DNA from: Oenococcus kitaharae
Lineage (GTDB): Bacteria > Bacillota > Bacilli > Lactobacillales > Lactobacillaceae
Length of the DNA: 64,000 nucleotides
Direction: 5' to 3'
Assembly: GCF_025758695.1 (NCBI RefSeq)
Contig: NZ_JANJQP010000001.1
Span: 496,001 to 560,000, forward strand
The notes below the pieces were generated by a model. That model did no database searches. It had not been told where the DNA came from and was given only the letters and a program-made list of their open reading frames with translations. Each line of letters opens with the position of its first letter. Positions within the stretch are counted from its first letter, which is position 1. Positions 49,744-59,130 of this stretch are shown here, piece by piece. The position numbers and the translations under genes are program-made.

Positions 49744-51459
49744 ATGTCAGAAAATGATCAAAGCGTAGAGAGCTTTGCGCATAAAGTTAAACTTGAAAAT
49801 AATGAAGTCGGAGTGATGGCTCTTGGCGGACTTGGCGAAATTGGAAAAAATACCTACGCCATCCAATATCAAGACGAAATCGTCGTGATTGATGCCGGTA
49901 TCATGTTCCCTGAAGACGATCTTTTAGGGGTCGATTACGTGATTCCGGATTATACCTATCTGGTTGATAATATAGAAAAGGTCAAAGCACTTGTGATTAC
50001 TCATGGACATGAAGATCATATCGGTGCTATTTCTTACTTCTTGCGGGCTGTAAACGTTCCTGTCTATGCACCACCATTTGCCATGGCACTGATTAAGGGC
50101 AAGCTAGAAGAACATAACCTGTTGAAGAAGACAGAGCTGCATGAGTTCCATCCCGATGATCATTTCGATTTTGGGAAAATGCAAGTAGAATTTTTCCAGA
50201 CGACCCATTCAATCCCTGATACTGTTGGTGTAGCAGTGCATACGCCAGTCGGCACAATTGTCGAGACCGGAGATTTTAAATTCGATTTGACACCTGTCAC
50301 TAAGCAATTCCCCGACATTCAAAAAATGGCTAAGATCGGCCGCGATGGTGTTCTGCTGCTGATGTCAGATTCGACGAACGCTGAAAAGCCTCAATTTACC
50401 AAATCTGAGGCTTGGGTCCAAAAATCAGTCGAGCGCATTTTTGGCCGTGTCACTAAGGGCCGCATTATTTTTGCTACCTTCGCGTCTAATGTTAGCCGTG
50501 TGAAAATGGCGATGGAAGCCGCTGTCGAACATGGTCGTAAAATTGCTGTTTTTGGTCGTTCCATGGAAACAGCTGTGACCAATGGTCGCGAGCTTGGCTA
50601 TTTGAACATTCCGGACGAATATTTGCTAGAACCGAGCGATTTGAAAAATACGCCAGCTGACGAGACACTGATCTTATCAACTGGGTCGCAAGGTGAACCC
50701 ATGGCTGCCCTTGCACGAATAGCAAACGGCACACATAAACAGATCAAACTTCAGCCTAATGATACGGTTGTCTTCTCTTCCAATCCAATTCCAGGCAACA
50801 CGGCTTCCGTCAATAAAGTTATCAATGAACTAGAAGAAGGCGGTGCCCATGTCATCTATGGTGCTCTGAATAACATCCACACTTCCGGTCATGGTGGTCA
50901 AGAAGAACAAAAGCTGATGCTCGAATTAATGAAGCCTAAATTCTTCATGCCGATCCATGGCGAATACCGGATGTTAAAAATTCATAGCGGTTTGGCTCAA
51001 TCCACTGGTGTCCCTGAAGATCACATTTTCGTGATGGATAACGGTGATGTCTTAGCATTGGATGGCGAACATGCTCATCCAGCCGGCCACTTCTCTGCTG
51101 AGGACACCTATGTTGATGGTGGCGGCATCGGTGACGTTGGCAGTGCCGTTTTGCATGAGCGGCAAAAGCTATCCCAGGATGGGCTGGTCATTGTGACAGC
51201 CACAATCAATATGCAGACCAAAGAAATTCTTTCTGGCCCGGATCTTTTGAGCCGCGGCTTTGTCTACATGCGTGAATCCGGTGATTTGATCAATGACGGC
51301 CGGCGTGTTGCTTTTGGTACAATTCGCAAAGCCATGCTAGCAAATAACGCAGATGAAGGATCAATCAGACAAGCGGTCATTGATGAGCTCAGTCACTATC
51401 TTTACAAGAAAACGGCTCGCAAGCCGATTATTATCCCTGTTTTGATTCAAGTAAAATAA
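49744..51459 (+). CDS. rnjA: Ribonuclease J (J1-like)
   Basis: 571 residues from MSENDQSVES. Metallo-beta-lactamase/beta-CASP fold: ALGGLGEIGKNTYAIQYQDE, the zinc motif THGHEDHIGA, TGDFKFD, the beta-CASP KIAVFGRSME and HTSGHGGQEEQKLML, and PIHGEYRM. It matches J1 far better than J2, which lacks the same HxHxDH context. RNase J1 decays and matures mRNA. An upstream ATG at 49705 has no RBS; the downstream start has AAGGA. A strong terminator follows. Confidence 0.95.
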   Translation: MSENDQSVESFAHKVKLENNEVGVMALGGLGEIGKNTYAIQYQDEIVVIDAGIMFPEDDLLGVDYVIPDYTYLVDNIEKVKALVITHGHEDHIGAISYFLRAVNVPVYAPPFAMALIKGKLEEHNLLKKTELHEFHPDDHFDFGKMQVEFFQTTHSIPDTVGVAVHTPVGTIVETGDFKFDLTPVTKQFPDIQKMAKIGRDGVLLLMSDSTNAEKPQFTKSEAWVQKSVERIFGRVTKGRIIFATFASNVSRVKMAMEAAVEHGRKIAVFGRSMETAVTNGRELGYLNIPDEYLLEPSDLKNTPADETLILSTGSQGEPMAALARIANGTHKQIKLQPNDTVVFSSNPIPGNTASVNKVINELEEGGAHVIYGALNNIHTSGHGGQEEQKLMLELMKPKFFMPIHGEYRMLKIHSGLAQSTGVPEDHIFVMDNGDVLALDGEHAHPAGHFSAEDTYVDGGGIGDVGSAVLHERQKLSQDGLVIVTATINMQTKEILSGPDLLSRGFVYMRESGDLINDGRRVAFGTIRKAMLANNADEGSIRQAVIDELSHYLYKKTARKPIIIPVLIQVK

Positions 51460-51466
51460 GGATAAG

Positions 51467-51494
51467 AAAAAAAGACCTGATCAGGTCTTTTTTT
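51467..51494. terminator. Bidirectional terminator between rnjA and the ARH-like gene
   Basis: Seven A, AGACCT-GATC-AGGTCT stem, seven T; usable in both directions. The stop of the minus-strand gene lies in the T-run. Confidence 0.92.
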
Positions 51495-52455
51495 ATGTTC
51501 TCATATGAAAACGATTTGATCGATTAGCGACCCTAAGAATTGCATTGGTAATGGGTTTGCGATCAATTTGTTCAATCATTCGTTCGTCCAAATTACCACG
51601 ATCAATCATGGCGTAAACACCGCAAACAAAAGCCAAAATGGTCTGACGCTGTTTTGAAAAAGTCTTAACAGCCAATCGAATCGCATCCTTTAGATTATCC
51701 GTTGAAAACAGAACCCAATAAACATTTTCCAAGGTATGAATCGCGTTGCCATTATGAATCAAATCATCGGCTTTCAAATTCGCCATATCCGGCATATTCA
51801 TGCGTGCAAAATTAATCAGGTCCGGCTGAAAAATACTTCGTTGAGAATAATACTCATAAGTAATCGCAATCGAATTTTCAAGAGCCTGATTTAATGATTC
51901 TTTTCCTAAAATCTGTGAGATCAAAAAAGAAACCATCCCCGCCGACATCATGGCCGCTGGATAATTATTGGTCAAAGAAACCATATTATGAATCGAAGCC
52001 ATAGACTTCTCATCATTAATAAAGCTGGAACCAATTCGTGCAGTTTCGTAAAACGCAATCGGCATGACGCGGATCAGGATATTCTCATCGTCCACAGCTG
52101 GATCAGTTGTACCAATGCTATCCAAATCACGTGTTAACTCAAAATCGATAATCGATTGGATCTCAGTCTCAAAACGATCAGTCTGCAGTGTATTTGTCAT
52201 CGAGAATTGGCCATTGCGCCACCACTCGGAAAAATTATGCATCACGTTGGCACGTGTGTAACCCAACGAAATCGCTCGGGCAATCGCCAAAGTAAGGCCG
52301 GTCGTTGGTGTCCAGACAAAATCAAAATCAGCCTGAGACAGATCGAAATCAGCCTTCATGGCATTGTGAGTGTTTCGTTTGCTGAGATTACCCAGAGCAT
52401 CACCAATGGCAATCCCATAAAGTAATCTTCCAATTGTTGATAATCTTTTTGCCAT
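51493..52455 (-). CDS. ADP-ribosylglycohydrolase-like protein without its metal-binding residues
   Basis: 320 residues with the ARH/DraG fold order: GIAIGDALGNL at 14-23, then ENILIRVMPIAF (matches the N-x-x-x-M/R-x-x-P segment), then a late IHTLENVYWVLFSTDNLKDA. The catalytic loops are degenerate: the usual T-D-D-T/S is TPTT (49-52) and the usual G-G-D-T-D-T/S is SKQRQT (267-272), so the Asp residues that bind the two Mg2+ are gone. It is probably a pseudoenzyme or binding protein. It lies 1 nt after the PBP2b gene and is likely co-expressed with it. Confidence 0.78.
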   Translation of the reverse strand: MAKRLSTIGRLLYGIAIGDALGNLSKRNTHNAMKADFDLSQADFDFVWTPTTGLTLAIARAISLGYTRANVMHNFSEWWRNGQFSMTNTLQTDRFETEIQSIIDFELTRDLDSIGTTDPAVDDENILIRVMPIAFYETARIGSSFINDEKSMASIHNMVSLTNNYPAAMMSAGMVSFLISQILGKESLNQALENSIAITYEYYSQRSIFQPDLINFARMNMPDMANLKADDLIHNGNAIHTLENVYWVLFSTDNLKDAIRLAVKTFSKQRQTILAFVCGVYAMIDRGNLDERMIEQIDRKPITNAILRVANRSNRFHMRT

Positions 52456-54512
52456 TATTGTTTAGGTTTAGGCATCACATCCTGCCAGAAAGCATTATAA
52501 ATACCTGCAGCAGCCCTTTGTACATTTCCAAATCTATCCAATTTGTCGCCAGGGAAAGCTAGAGCAAGCGCAAATGGTGCAGAAGGCGAATACATAATTA
52601 AGGTATCGTTTTGAGTTTGCTGGCCATTCGTAAACGTTTCGGCAGTTCCTGTCTTGGCGGCGACTTTCGGCGTTAACGCATGTAACAAACTTCCACCGGT
52701 ATTATAAGGACTTGAACCGTTTGCAACATCCCACATGCCGCCCTTGATCACATCCCATTGTGCCGGCGTCAAATGAACACTGCCTTGAATATTAGGGCGG
52801 ATGCTGCTGGCGACTGATGGTTTTGTCCCGTTTCTTCCGGATCTCAGTACGGCCGAAACCACTCGAGGCTGAACTAAATATCCCCCATTAGCAACCACGC
52901 TGGCAAATCGAGCCATTTGAATCACTGAATAAGTGTCATACTGGCCAAAAGCTTCATCGATAAACGATGTCGCCTGAGCGCCTGTAATTCGTCCGCGATA
53001 TCCCGGCGTTTCTCCTGGCAGATCAATGCCCGTGCGGCTACCCAGACCAAATTGACCAAAGCCGTTGCGCATGCGTTGCCAAATCGTTGAGCTCACAGGC
53101 AAACGCATCCCTTGCGAATAAGGTGTGCCATTCATTTTTAACGCTAACTGCACCATATAGGTGTTTGAAGAGTTTTCCAATGCCTGACGAGCATCGAGCG
53201 CAATCTTACGGCCACTCGGGTTAAAGTAAGAAAAAATCGGATTACTGCCGGCTAATCTAATCGCCTGATCATCCTGGGTCGAGCTCTGTGGTGTAATGAT
53301 ACCAGCCTGAAGTGCTGTGGCAACCATGGCCGGCTTGACAGCCGAACCCATAACGATCGGATCCTGAATAACGGCCATATCGTTTTGAGTCAAAGCACCT
53401 GTTTGATTGTTGCGATCCCAACCAGCCATCGCATAAATACCGCCTGTATAGGGATTCATTACCACACCATACCCACCAGTGGATAGATCACCCAAAATAT
53501 TGCTTTTAATAATATTGGCGACATCATTTTGAAATTTTGCATTAATTGTCAACTGTAGATTATGCCCTGCCTGCCCTTGCTGAATGACTCGGCTGCCGAC
53601 AATCTGGTTCTGGTTGTTCGTGGTCAAACGCGTCTGCCGGCTGATGCCGCGTAAAGTCTGCTCATATTGCATCTCAATACCGGAAATACCGACATTATCC
53701 GCGCGTGAATAGCCTTGAGAGAGAAAAGTATTAACACGTGTTTCTGGAAGTCCGTTAGAGCCTGATAGATTGCCTAAAACAGTTCTCAAAGCCTGCTGAT
53801 GAGGATAGTCTCTGACCCATCCTTGATTAATCCGAATGCCGGGAAATTCAGCTAGGCGTTCCCCAATCTCAGAAATTTCTTTATCACTGACATTATCGGA
53901 TTTAATCGTCCCGGTAGTTAAATTGGTCGTTTGCATCATTCTCGTGTAGATCGCAACGCTATTTTGTTCGTTAGCCGGCAAAGAAAAATTCTGTTTCACT
54001 AAATATTTAACTTCCCTTTGATAAACTTGTGCATTACTGAGCTTGTTCAAACGACGTGTGGAAAGTTTTAAGTTTTTGATTGTCCGCTTATTATTCCTGG
54101 CATTAGCCAAGTAATAATCAATCTGCTGGCGCTGTGTCACATTACGCGCACCAAGAGCCAAATATTGAGAAAGACGGCCAGCAGTTTTATAAATTTCGCT
54201 CGCCGAAATCTGCGGCAGCCTTTCAAAACTGACGGATGGAATCGACCGGTTGCCTACCAAAAGCTGGCCCGTAGAGTCATAAATCAGTCCTCTGGGCGCT
54301 TCGGTGGTTTCAACCGTTGTATCGGTACGGTTAATCATTGCCAGATAGCTATTGCCAGAAACAAGTGTCAGCATAGCCAGCCTGACAACCAGCGTGGCTA
54401 GCAAAAAGGCACTCAATCCTAAAAGAATGTTTAATCTGGTTGGAATAATCGAGCGGTTGTCCTGACGATTGTTTTTTTTATTAAAATTTTGGAATTCGGG
54501 TTTGTTTATCAC
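52455..54512 (-). CDS. pbp2b: Penicillin-binding protein 2b (class B transpeptidase)
   Basis: 685 residues. One N-terminal membrane anchor (about 28-50), a PBP dimerisation region and a transpeptidase domain with the three active-site motifs: SAVK (Ser390-Lys393), SSN (448-450) and KTG (620-622). It makes peptide cross-links at the septum or cell side. The stop touches the start of the ARH-like gene. In streptococci and other lactic bacteria this protein is PBP2b; whether it serves division or elongation here is not known. Confidence 0.92.
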   Translation of the reverse strand: MINKPEFQNFNKKNNRQDNRSIIPTRLNILLGLSAFLLATLVVRLAMLTLVSGNSYLAMINRTDTTVETTEAPRGLIYDSTGQLLVGNRSIPSVSFERLPQISASEIYKTAGRLSQYLALGARNVTQRQQIDYYLANARNNKRTIKNLKLSTRRLNKLSNAQVYQREVKYLVKQNFSLPANEQNSVAIYTRMMQTTNLTTGTIKSDNVSDKEISEIGERLAEFPGIRINQGWVRDYPHQQALRTVLGNLSGSNGLPETRVNTFLSQGYSRADNVGISGIEMQYEQTLRGISRQTRLTTNNQNQIVGSRVIQQGQAGHNLQLTINAKFQNDVANIIKSNILGDLSTGGYGVVMNPYTGGIYAMAGWDRNNQTGALTQNDMAVIQDPIVMGSAVKPAMVATALQAGIITPQSSTQDDQAIRLAGSNPIFSYFNPSGRKIALDARQALENSSNTYMVQLALKMNGTPYSQGMRLPVSSTIWQRMRNGFGQFGLGSRTGIDLPGETPGYRGRITGAQATSFIDEAFGQYDTYSVIQMARFASVVANGGYLVQPRVVSAVLRSGRNGTKPSVASSIRPNIQGSVHLTPAQWDVIKGGMWDVANGSSPYNTGGSLLHALTPKVAAKTGTAETFTNGQQTQNDTLIMYSPSAPFALALAFPGDKLDRFGNVQRAAAGIYNAFWQDVMPKPKQ

Positions 54513-54571
54513 TTTTTAAGGTCCAAATAAGTCGCAATTTTATTGTATCATCGTAAGATAAGTTATAGTTA

Positions 54572-57193
54572 ATGCCTGAAAAAATCCGAAAATTTGTTTC
54601 AAATCACTATCTGCTAAGTTTTGCGCTGCCCTTTTTGATCATGCTTTTTTATTTCGCATATCGAAAGATGGCGCCTTTTGGCAATAGTTCTATTTTAACA
54701 GTCGACCTGGGCCAGCAGTACATCGATATGTTTTCCGGCATGCGAGAAACCATCCTGCATCAGCCCCAACAGATTTTCTATAGTTTTGGTAAAAATTTTG
54801 GCGGCGAGATGTTTTCCGAGTGGGCTTATTACTTATTCAGTCCATTGAACCTGCTGCTTTTATTTTTTAACCAGGCGAACTTGCCGGTCGGTATTCTGTT
54901 CTTAACCGTTCTGCGCTTCGGGCTCGCAGGGCTGAGTATGCAGTTTTTACTGGTCAGACAAAAATTCGCCGAAAAACGGGTAGCCTTACTTTTTTCATGT
55001 GCTTACGCGCTATCCGGGTGGATGGTTGCCAACCAGGTTAATCTGCTCTGGCAGGATCAAATGATCCTCCTCCCGCTGATTGTCTATTGGGCCATTGAAT
55101 TGCTCAATAAGGGCCGATACCTGCCCTTTACATTAATTTTCGCTTTTGCGATTATTGATAATTTTTACATTGCTTATATGATCGGTATTTTTCTTTTGCT
55201 GTTCCCTCTCTGGCAATTAAGCCGCGGCCAAGCGGACATACGTTTCAAATTCCGGCGCTGGCTGCTTCTTATGTCCTCGCTGCTTATGTCAGTCTTGGCT
55301 GCTGCGATCGTATTGATACCAACAGCCTTCCAGCTTCTTCAAGGCAAAGGACAGGATATTCTGACGCAAATCAATTGGGGCCTGATTGCCAAGCCTTACC
55401 TGCTGCCTTTCAAACTAATACCCGGGTCCTTTAATTTTGATGAAATGAAAACAGGCCAGGCAAATATTTTCATTCCCTTTATGGCTGTCATCGCTTTTGC
55501 AGCCTATTTTTCTCTTCAAAGAGAAAAAAGAAGCGCCAAAATAGCTGGATTTTTAATCACAGCTTTGTATTTAACGAGTTTTGTCTGGCAGCCGCTGAAT
55601 ATTTTGTTTCACATGATGCAGTTTCCTGTTTGGTATCCCTATAGATACAGTTTTATCGCGATTTTCTTTGTGCTGCTGCTGGGATCAATCGCCTTCGAAA
55701 GACAGCAGCGCGCTCACCTAAGCAGTTTTATAATCAGCCTGGCCGCGATTGTTTTTATTGCCGGCTTCGCTTTTAGAATTTACAAACAAGCCGATTACCT
55801 AACGCTGAATCAAATTTATCTCTTCATCTTCCTTGCCTTATCAGGTTTATTTGTCTATTTGATCAAGCGATTTGTCGAGAAGGATTTTTGGGCTTACCTG
55901 GCTTTGCTAGTTTCACTGACCAGCTTGGCCTTAAACGCTTACATGTCAACAAACAACTTCAGCTATTTGACTGATATAGAATATCGCCGCACAGTTACAG
56001 CAATTAGGCAAGGCACTAGTTTGCTGCCAAAGCAGTCTTTCTATAGAGTCGGGCAGACTTTTTCACGCACAAGAGGCGATGCTTTTGCCGGCGGGTATAA
56101 CGGCGGCATGCATTTTGCTTCGACAGTCGACAAACAAACACCCGCCTTATTTGGTGCTTTTGGGCAAGTGGCTGGCGATTACTATGCCTCATATTCCTAC
56201 GGCACCATTATTACCGATGCGATCTTTAATATGCGCTACTTTATTGCGCCTGTATACGGCGGCTCCGATGAAAACGGGTCACCAAGACGCATGGCTAACT
56301 CTTATCGGCCGGATCTGACCAGCTATCGTCTGCTGCGCAGCCAGGATCAAGTCATGACTGTACAAAATCAAAATGCTTTACCAATTGCCTTTACCAGTCC
56401 TGCATCAGTTCTCAAAAGTCAGATTTTCAATCAGAGCCCTATGCAAACGGCAGCTTCCTTGTGGCAGGGGCTGACTGGCAGCAACAATTTCATGCGGGCT
56501 AACGTTCCCTTCAATTTTCGGACAGAAAATCTGACAAAGGTCAGTGACCTCGTTGGACAGACTGTCGAGAAGACGGACAAAAGTAAAGATGGCGCTGTGT
56601 ATTTAACTTTCACGCCTCAAGACGATGACGCTTACTATCTGACACTGCCAACCACCTTTGCTAATGACAACGTTTGGATCACAGTCAATGGTGAAACAAT
56701 TCCGCAATATAGTAACCGCCGTGATGTCGTTGCCCTAAATGTTGCCAATCATGATAAAAATTTTTCCGTCACTATCGGCATCCATCTTCGTCAGTCAAGA
56801 CTGTTTATCAGTAGTCTGATTCTCTATGCATTGAATAATCAGCAAGTGGCAAATGCGGCCAAACAAATTCAAGGGCGAGCGATGCAAGGCCTTAAATTCA
56901 ATCAGACTCATTTGAGCGGCTGGATTGAGGCTGATAAACAGCATCCGATTTTAATGACAAGTATCCCCAGTGCCGCTGGTTGGAAAATTCGAGTCGACGG
57001 CCAATTAGTTCGCACGCACCGGATAGATGAGTATTTTCTCGGGGCTTCCATCCAGCCAGGCCGTCACCGGATTGAAATTTATTTTCAAGAGCCGTACTTC
57101 AAAATCGCAGCCTTAATCAGTCTGGTGACGTTGATTGCAATACTATTTTTCCCACTGTTTTTCACACATAGAAAGCGCTTCGTCATTGACTAA
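54572..57193 (+). CDS. YfhO-family membrane protein
   Basis: 873 residues, about 11-13 membrane helices in the first 470 and again at the C-terminus, separated by a large extracellular loop or domain (about 490-840). Early segments PFGNSSILTVDLGQQYIDMF and FSYGKNFGGEMFSEWAYYLF-type residues (here SFGKNFGGEMFSEWAYYLFS) identify YfhO. YfhO proteins act in cell-envelope glycosylation, including teichoic or lipoteichoic acid decoration, and some are needed for biofilm. No RBS is seen; TATAGT lies just upstream of the ATG. Confidence 0.88.
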   Translation: MPEKIRKFVSNHYLLSFALPFLIMLFYFAYRKMAPFGNSSILTVDLGQQYIDMFSGMRETILHQPQQIFYSFGKNFGGEMFSEWAYYLFSPLNLLLLFFNQANLPVGILFLTVLRFGLAGLSMQFLLVRQKFAEKRVALLFSCAYALSGWMVANQVNLLWQDQMILLPLIVYWAIELLNKGRYLPFTLIFAFAIIDNFYIAYMIGIFLLLFPLWQLSRGQADIRFKFRRWLLLMSSLLMSVLAAAIVLIPTAFQLLQGKGQDILTQINWGLIAKPYLLPFKLIPGSFNFDEMKTGQANIFIPFMAVIAFAAYFSLQREKRSAKIAGFLITALYLTSFVWQPLNILFHMMQFPVWYPYRYSFIAIFFVLLLGSIAFERQQRAHLSSFIISLAAIVFIAGFAFRIYKQADYLTLNQIYLFIFLALSGLFVYLIKRFVEKDFWAYLALLVSLTSLALNAYMSTNNFSYLTDIEYRRTVTAIRQGTSLLPKQSFYRVGQTFSRTRGDAFAGGYNGGMHFASTVDKQTPALFGAFGQVAGDYYASYSYGTIITDAIFNMRYFIAPVYGGSDENGSPRRMANSYRPDLTSYRLLRSQDQVMTVQNQNALPIAFTSPASVLKSQIFNQSPMQTAASLWQGLTGSNNFMRANVPFNFRTENLTKVSDLVGQTVEKTDKSKDGAVYLTFTPQDDDAYYLTLPTTFANDNVWITVNGETIPQYSNRRDVVALNVANHDKNFSVTIGIHLRQSRLFISSLILYALNNQQVANAAKQIQGRAMQGLKFNQTHLSGWIEADKQHPILMTSIPSAAGWKIRVDGQLVRTHRIDEYFLGASIQPGRHRIEIYFQEPYFKIAALISLVTLIAILFFPLFFTHRKRFVID

Positions 57194-57212
57194 AAAGAAT
57201 TTGAATTTACTA

Positions 57213-57240
57213 TTGACAGTGAGTTAACGTGTGGTACGCT
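57213..57240 (+). promoter_or_regulatory. Promoter of greA
   Basis: TTGACA (57213-57218), 16-nt spacer, TACGCT (57235-57240), and AAAGGA before the ATG at 57273. Confidence 0.6.
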
Positions 57241-57272
57241 GGTTTTGCTGTAAATTTTGAAAGGATATAGAT

Positions 57273-57761
57273 ATGGCAGAAGAAAAAACATATCCCATGA
57301 CTGCTGAAGGTCTTGCAAAACTTCAAGCAGAACTTGACGATTTAATTAAAAATAAGCGTCCAGCAATTACCAGCAGGATCCAGGAAGCTCGTGCTTTTGG
57401 CGATCTGTCCGAGAATTCGGAATATCAATCAGCTAAAGATGAACAGGCTTTTGTTGAAGGACGAGTTATACAGTTGCAGCAGATGATTCAGTTTGCCGAA
57501 GTCATTGATACCAATTCGGTCTCAAAGAGTATCCTAACTCTTGGCAAGACGGTCTCATTCAAAGAAGTACCTGATGGTGAAGAAGAAAGTTATACAATTG
57601 TCGGGTCCGCAGAATCCGACCCGATGTCCGGCAAAATCTCAAACGATTCTCCTATGGGCAAAGCGCTATTGAATCACAAGACTGGCGATACAGTCGAAAT
57701 ACCTTTACCTGGCAATAATTCAATGACCGTTAAAATCACTCGTGTTGGCAAAGCTAAATAA
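57273..57761 (+). CDS. greA: Transcript cleavage factor GreA
   Basis: 162 residues. N-terminal coiled coil with the catalytic acidic tip ARAFGDLSENSEYQSAKDEQ and the C-terminal FKBP-like domain. GreA rescues backtracked RNA polymerase. RBS AAAGGAT and a good promoter; a bidirectional terminator follows. Confidence 0.96.
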   Translation: MAEEKTYPMTAEGLAKLQAELDDLIKNKRPAITSRIQEARAFGDLSENSEYQSAKDEQAFVEGRVIQLQQMIQFAEVIDTNSVSKSILTLGKTVSFKEVPDGEEESYTIVGSAESDPMSGKISNDSPMGKALLNHKTGDTVEIPLPGNNSMTVKITRVGKAK

Positions 57762-57767
57762 TTTTGA

Positions 57768-57805
57768 AAAAAAGGTATGAGCAAATTGGTTCTCATACCT
57801 TTTTT
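57768..57805. terminator. Bidirectional terminator between greA and the VOC gene
   Basis: AAAAAAAGGTATGAG, 10-nt loop, CTCATACCTTTTTTT: a long perfect stem with A and T runs on both sides. Confidence 0.92.
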
Positions 57806-58184
57806 ATTCATGCAGCTCAATCGGCAGTCCATCCGGATCAGTGAAGAAGACCATTTTTTCACCAGTGAAACTGTCATGACGAATTTCCTGTACTGCAATG
57901 CCTCGAGATTTAAGCTCGGCAACGATATCTTCTATATGATTCACCGTGAAAGCTAAATGGCGAAGACCGGTCGCTTCAGGATATGAAGGTCGTTTCGGTG
58001 CATTTGGTTTGATGAAAATTTCCAAACGAAGGCCATTTTTCACGAGATTTAAAATAATATCCTGTTTTTCCGGCCGGTCATGCCGACTGGCAATTTCAAA
58101 ACCAAGCTTGTCAACATAAAAATCTTTGCTTTCAGCCAGATCGGTCGCAATAATCGCAATATGATTAACATCGATAAAATTCAT
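57804..58184 (-). CDS. VOC-family (glyoxalase/bleomycin-resistance fold) protein
   Basis: 126 residues, the two beta-alpha-beta-beta-beta repeats of the VOC fold: VNHIAIIATDLAESKDFYVD and then LRHLAFTVNHIEDIVAELKS, ending FFTDPDGLPIELHE. Possible metal ligands are His8, Glu55, His74 and Glu123-type positions. Similar small proteins (Gram-positive, SMU1112c-type) have no firm assignment; lactoylglutathione lyase is unproven. Convergent with greA. Confidence 0.82.
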   Translation of the reverse strand: MNFIDVNHIAIIATDLAESKDFYVDKLGFEIASRHDRPEKQDIILNLVKNGLRLEIFIKPNAPKRPSYPEATGLRHLAFTVNHIEDIVAELKSRGIAVQEIRHDSFTGEKMVFFTDPDGLPIELHE

Positions 58185-58196
58185 ATTTCCTATCCT

Positions 58197-59060
58197 TTAT
58201 GAATCATACTGATTCAACTTGTAATTTTCGATGATCGCCACAATTTTTTGAGCATAATCCGGATCTGTGGCATAGCCATCTTTAACCAAAGCTGCTGCAG
58301 CATCGCGATAATTACCCGATGCTAAGACATCTTTAAACTGTGAGGCGTTCAAATTGGTACCATTACGAATGAATTGCGCATGTGCCAGCATACCTGCCTG
58401 CCAGTTAGCATAAACGGCAAAGCGATCCTTTTCTGTCACCCATTTACCGTTTAGATATTCGCGTGTTGACATTTCGACGCTTTTCTGGCTGCCCTGCGCT
58501 TTAATCCCGTAATAGTTGTTATATTTCGAGGCCAGTGTGCTGGTGCCCCATTGTGATTCCAGAATCGTCTGCGCCAGGTTAATTGATGCCAAAACCCGAT
58601 ATTGTCCCTGCAATTGACGCGCATAAGGCGCCCTTTTTTCAATAAACAACTTACGATAAACTTCCGTGTTGGGCCCTTCTAACAAACGTGCGTATATTTG
58701 CGACATCGTTTGAGAGCGCTGCAGATAATAGTCACCTGCCTGCAGGCCATTACCACCGCGAGTCAAAGCATAACGGGAAAAATCGAGTTCCGTACGAACC
58801 AATCCGGCTTTTTTAAGCCCTCTGGCAATGTCTTGAACCGTGGAGCCTTGACGAATTCTGACCAGATGATAACTCTGGTCACTAGGATTGATCGCCGAAT
58901 AAGCCTCTCGCAACTGACTTGCCTGAATTCTGTTATAGACATAAGAGCCGAAAATAATGATTAAAACGAGTGTGATTAAGAAAAAAAACATATATTGAAG
59001 GGGCGAACGCCTTTTTTGTCGTGGACGACGCCTAGGGGATCTGTATCTTCTATTTTGCAT
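58197..59060 (-). CDS. Membrane-anchored MltG-like domain fused to a GH73 glucosaminidase
   Basis: 287 residues. A basic cytoplasmic N-terminus, one membrane helix (about 22-43), then residues 58-130 follow the YceG/MltG N-terminal pattern (SYHLVRIRQGSTVQDIARGL, ELDFSRYALTRGGNGLQAGD, MSQIYARLLEG). From about 138 a GH73 N-acetylglucosaminidase follows, with the general-acid Glu168 in AQTILESQWGTSTL and the YYGIK segment. MltG normally ends glycan strands as a lytic transglycosylase; here a glucosaminidase replaces that catalytic part. It likely cuts new peptidoglycan at the membrane. Confidence 0.82.
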   Translation of the reverse strand: MQNRRYRSPRRRPRQKRRSPLQYMFFFLITLVLIIIFGSYVYNRIQASQLREAYSAINPSDQSYHLVRIRQGSTVQDIARGLKKAGLVRTELDFSRYALTRGGNGLQAGDYYLQRSQTMSQIYARLLEGPNTEVYRKLFIEKRAPYARQLQGQYRVLASINLAQTILESQWGTSTLASKYNNYYGIKAQGSQKSVEMSTREYLNGKWVTEKDRFAVYANWQAGMLAHAQFIRNGTNLNASQFKDVLASGNYRDAAAALVKDGYATDPDYAQKIVAIIENYKLNQYDS

Positions 59061-59092
59061 ACCTACAGTATTCTAACCGTTTTTTATTAAAT

Positions 59093-59121
59093 TAAAAAAA
59101 CAGACCTATTTCAGATCTGTT
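59093..59121 (-). terminator. Terminator of adhE
   Basis: Minus strand AACAGATC-TGAAATA-GGTCTGTT (one G-U pair) followed by a T-run. Confidence 0.85.
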
Positions 59122-59130
59122 TCTTAATTT

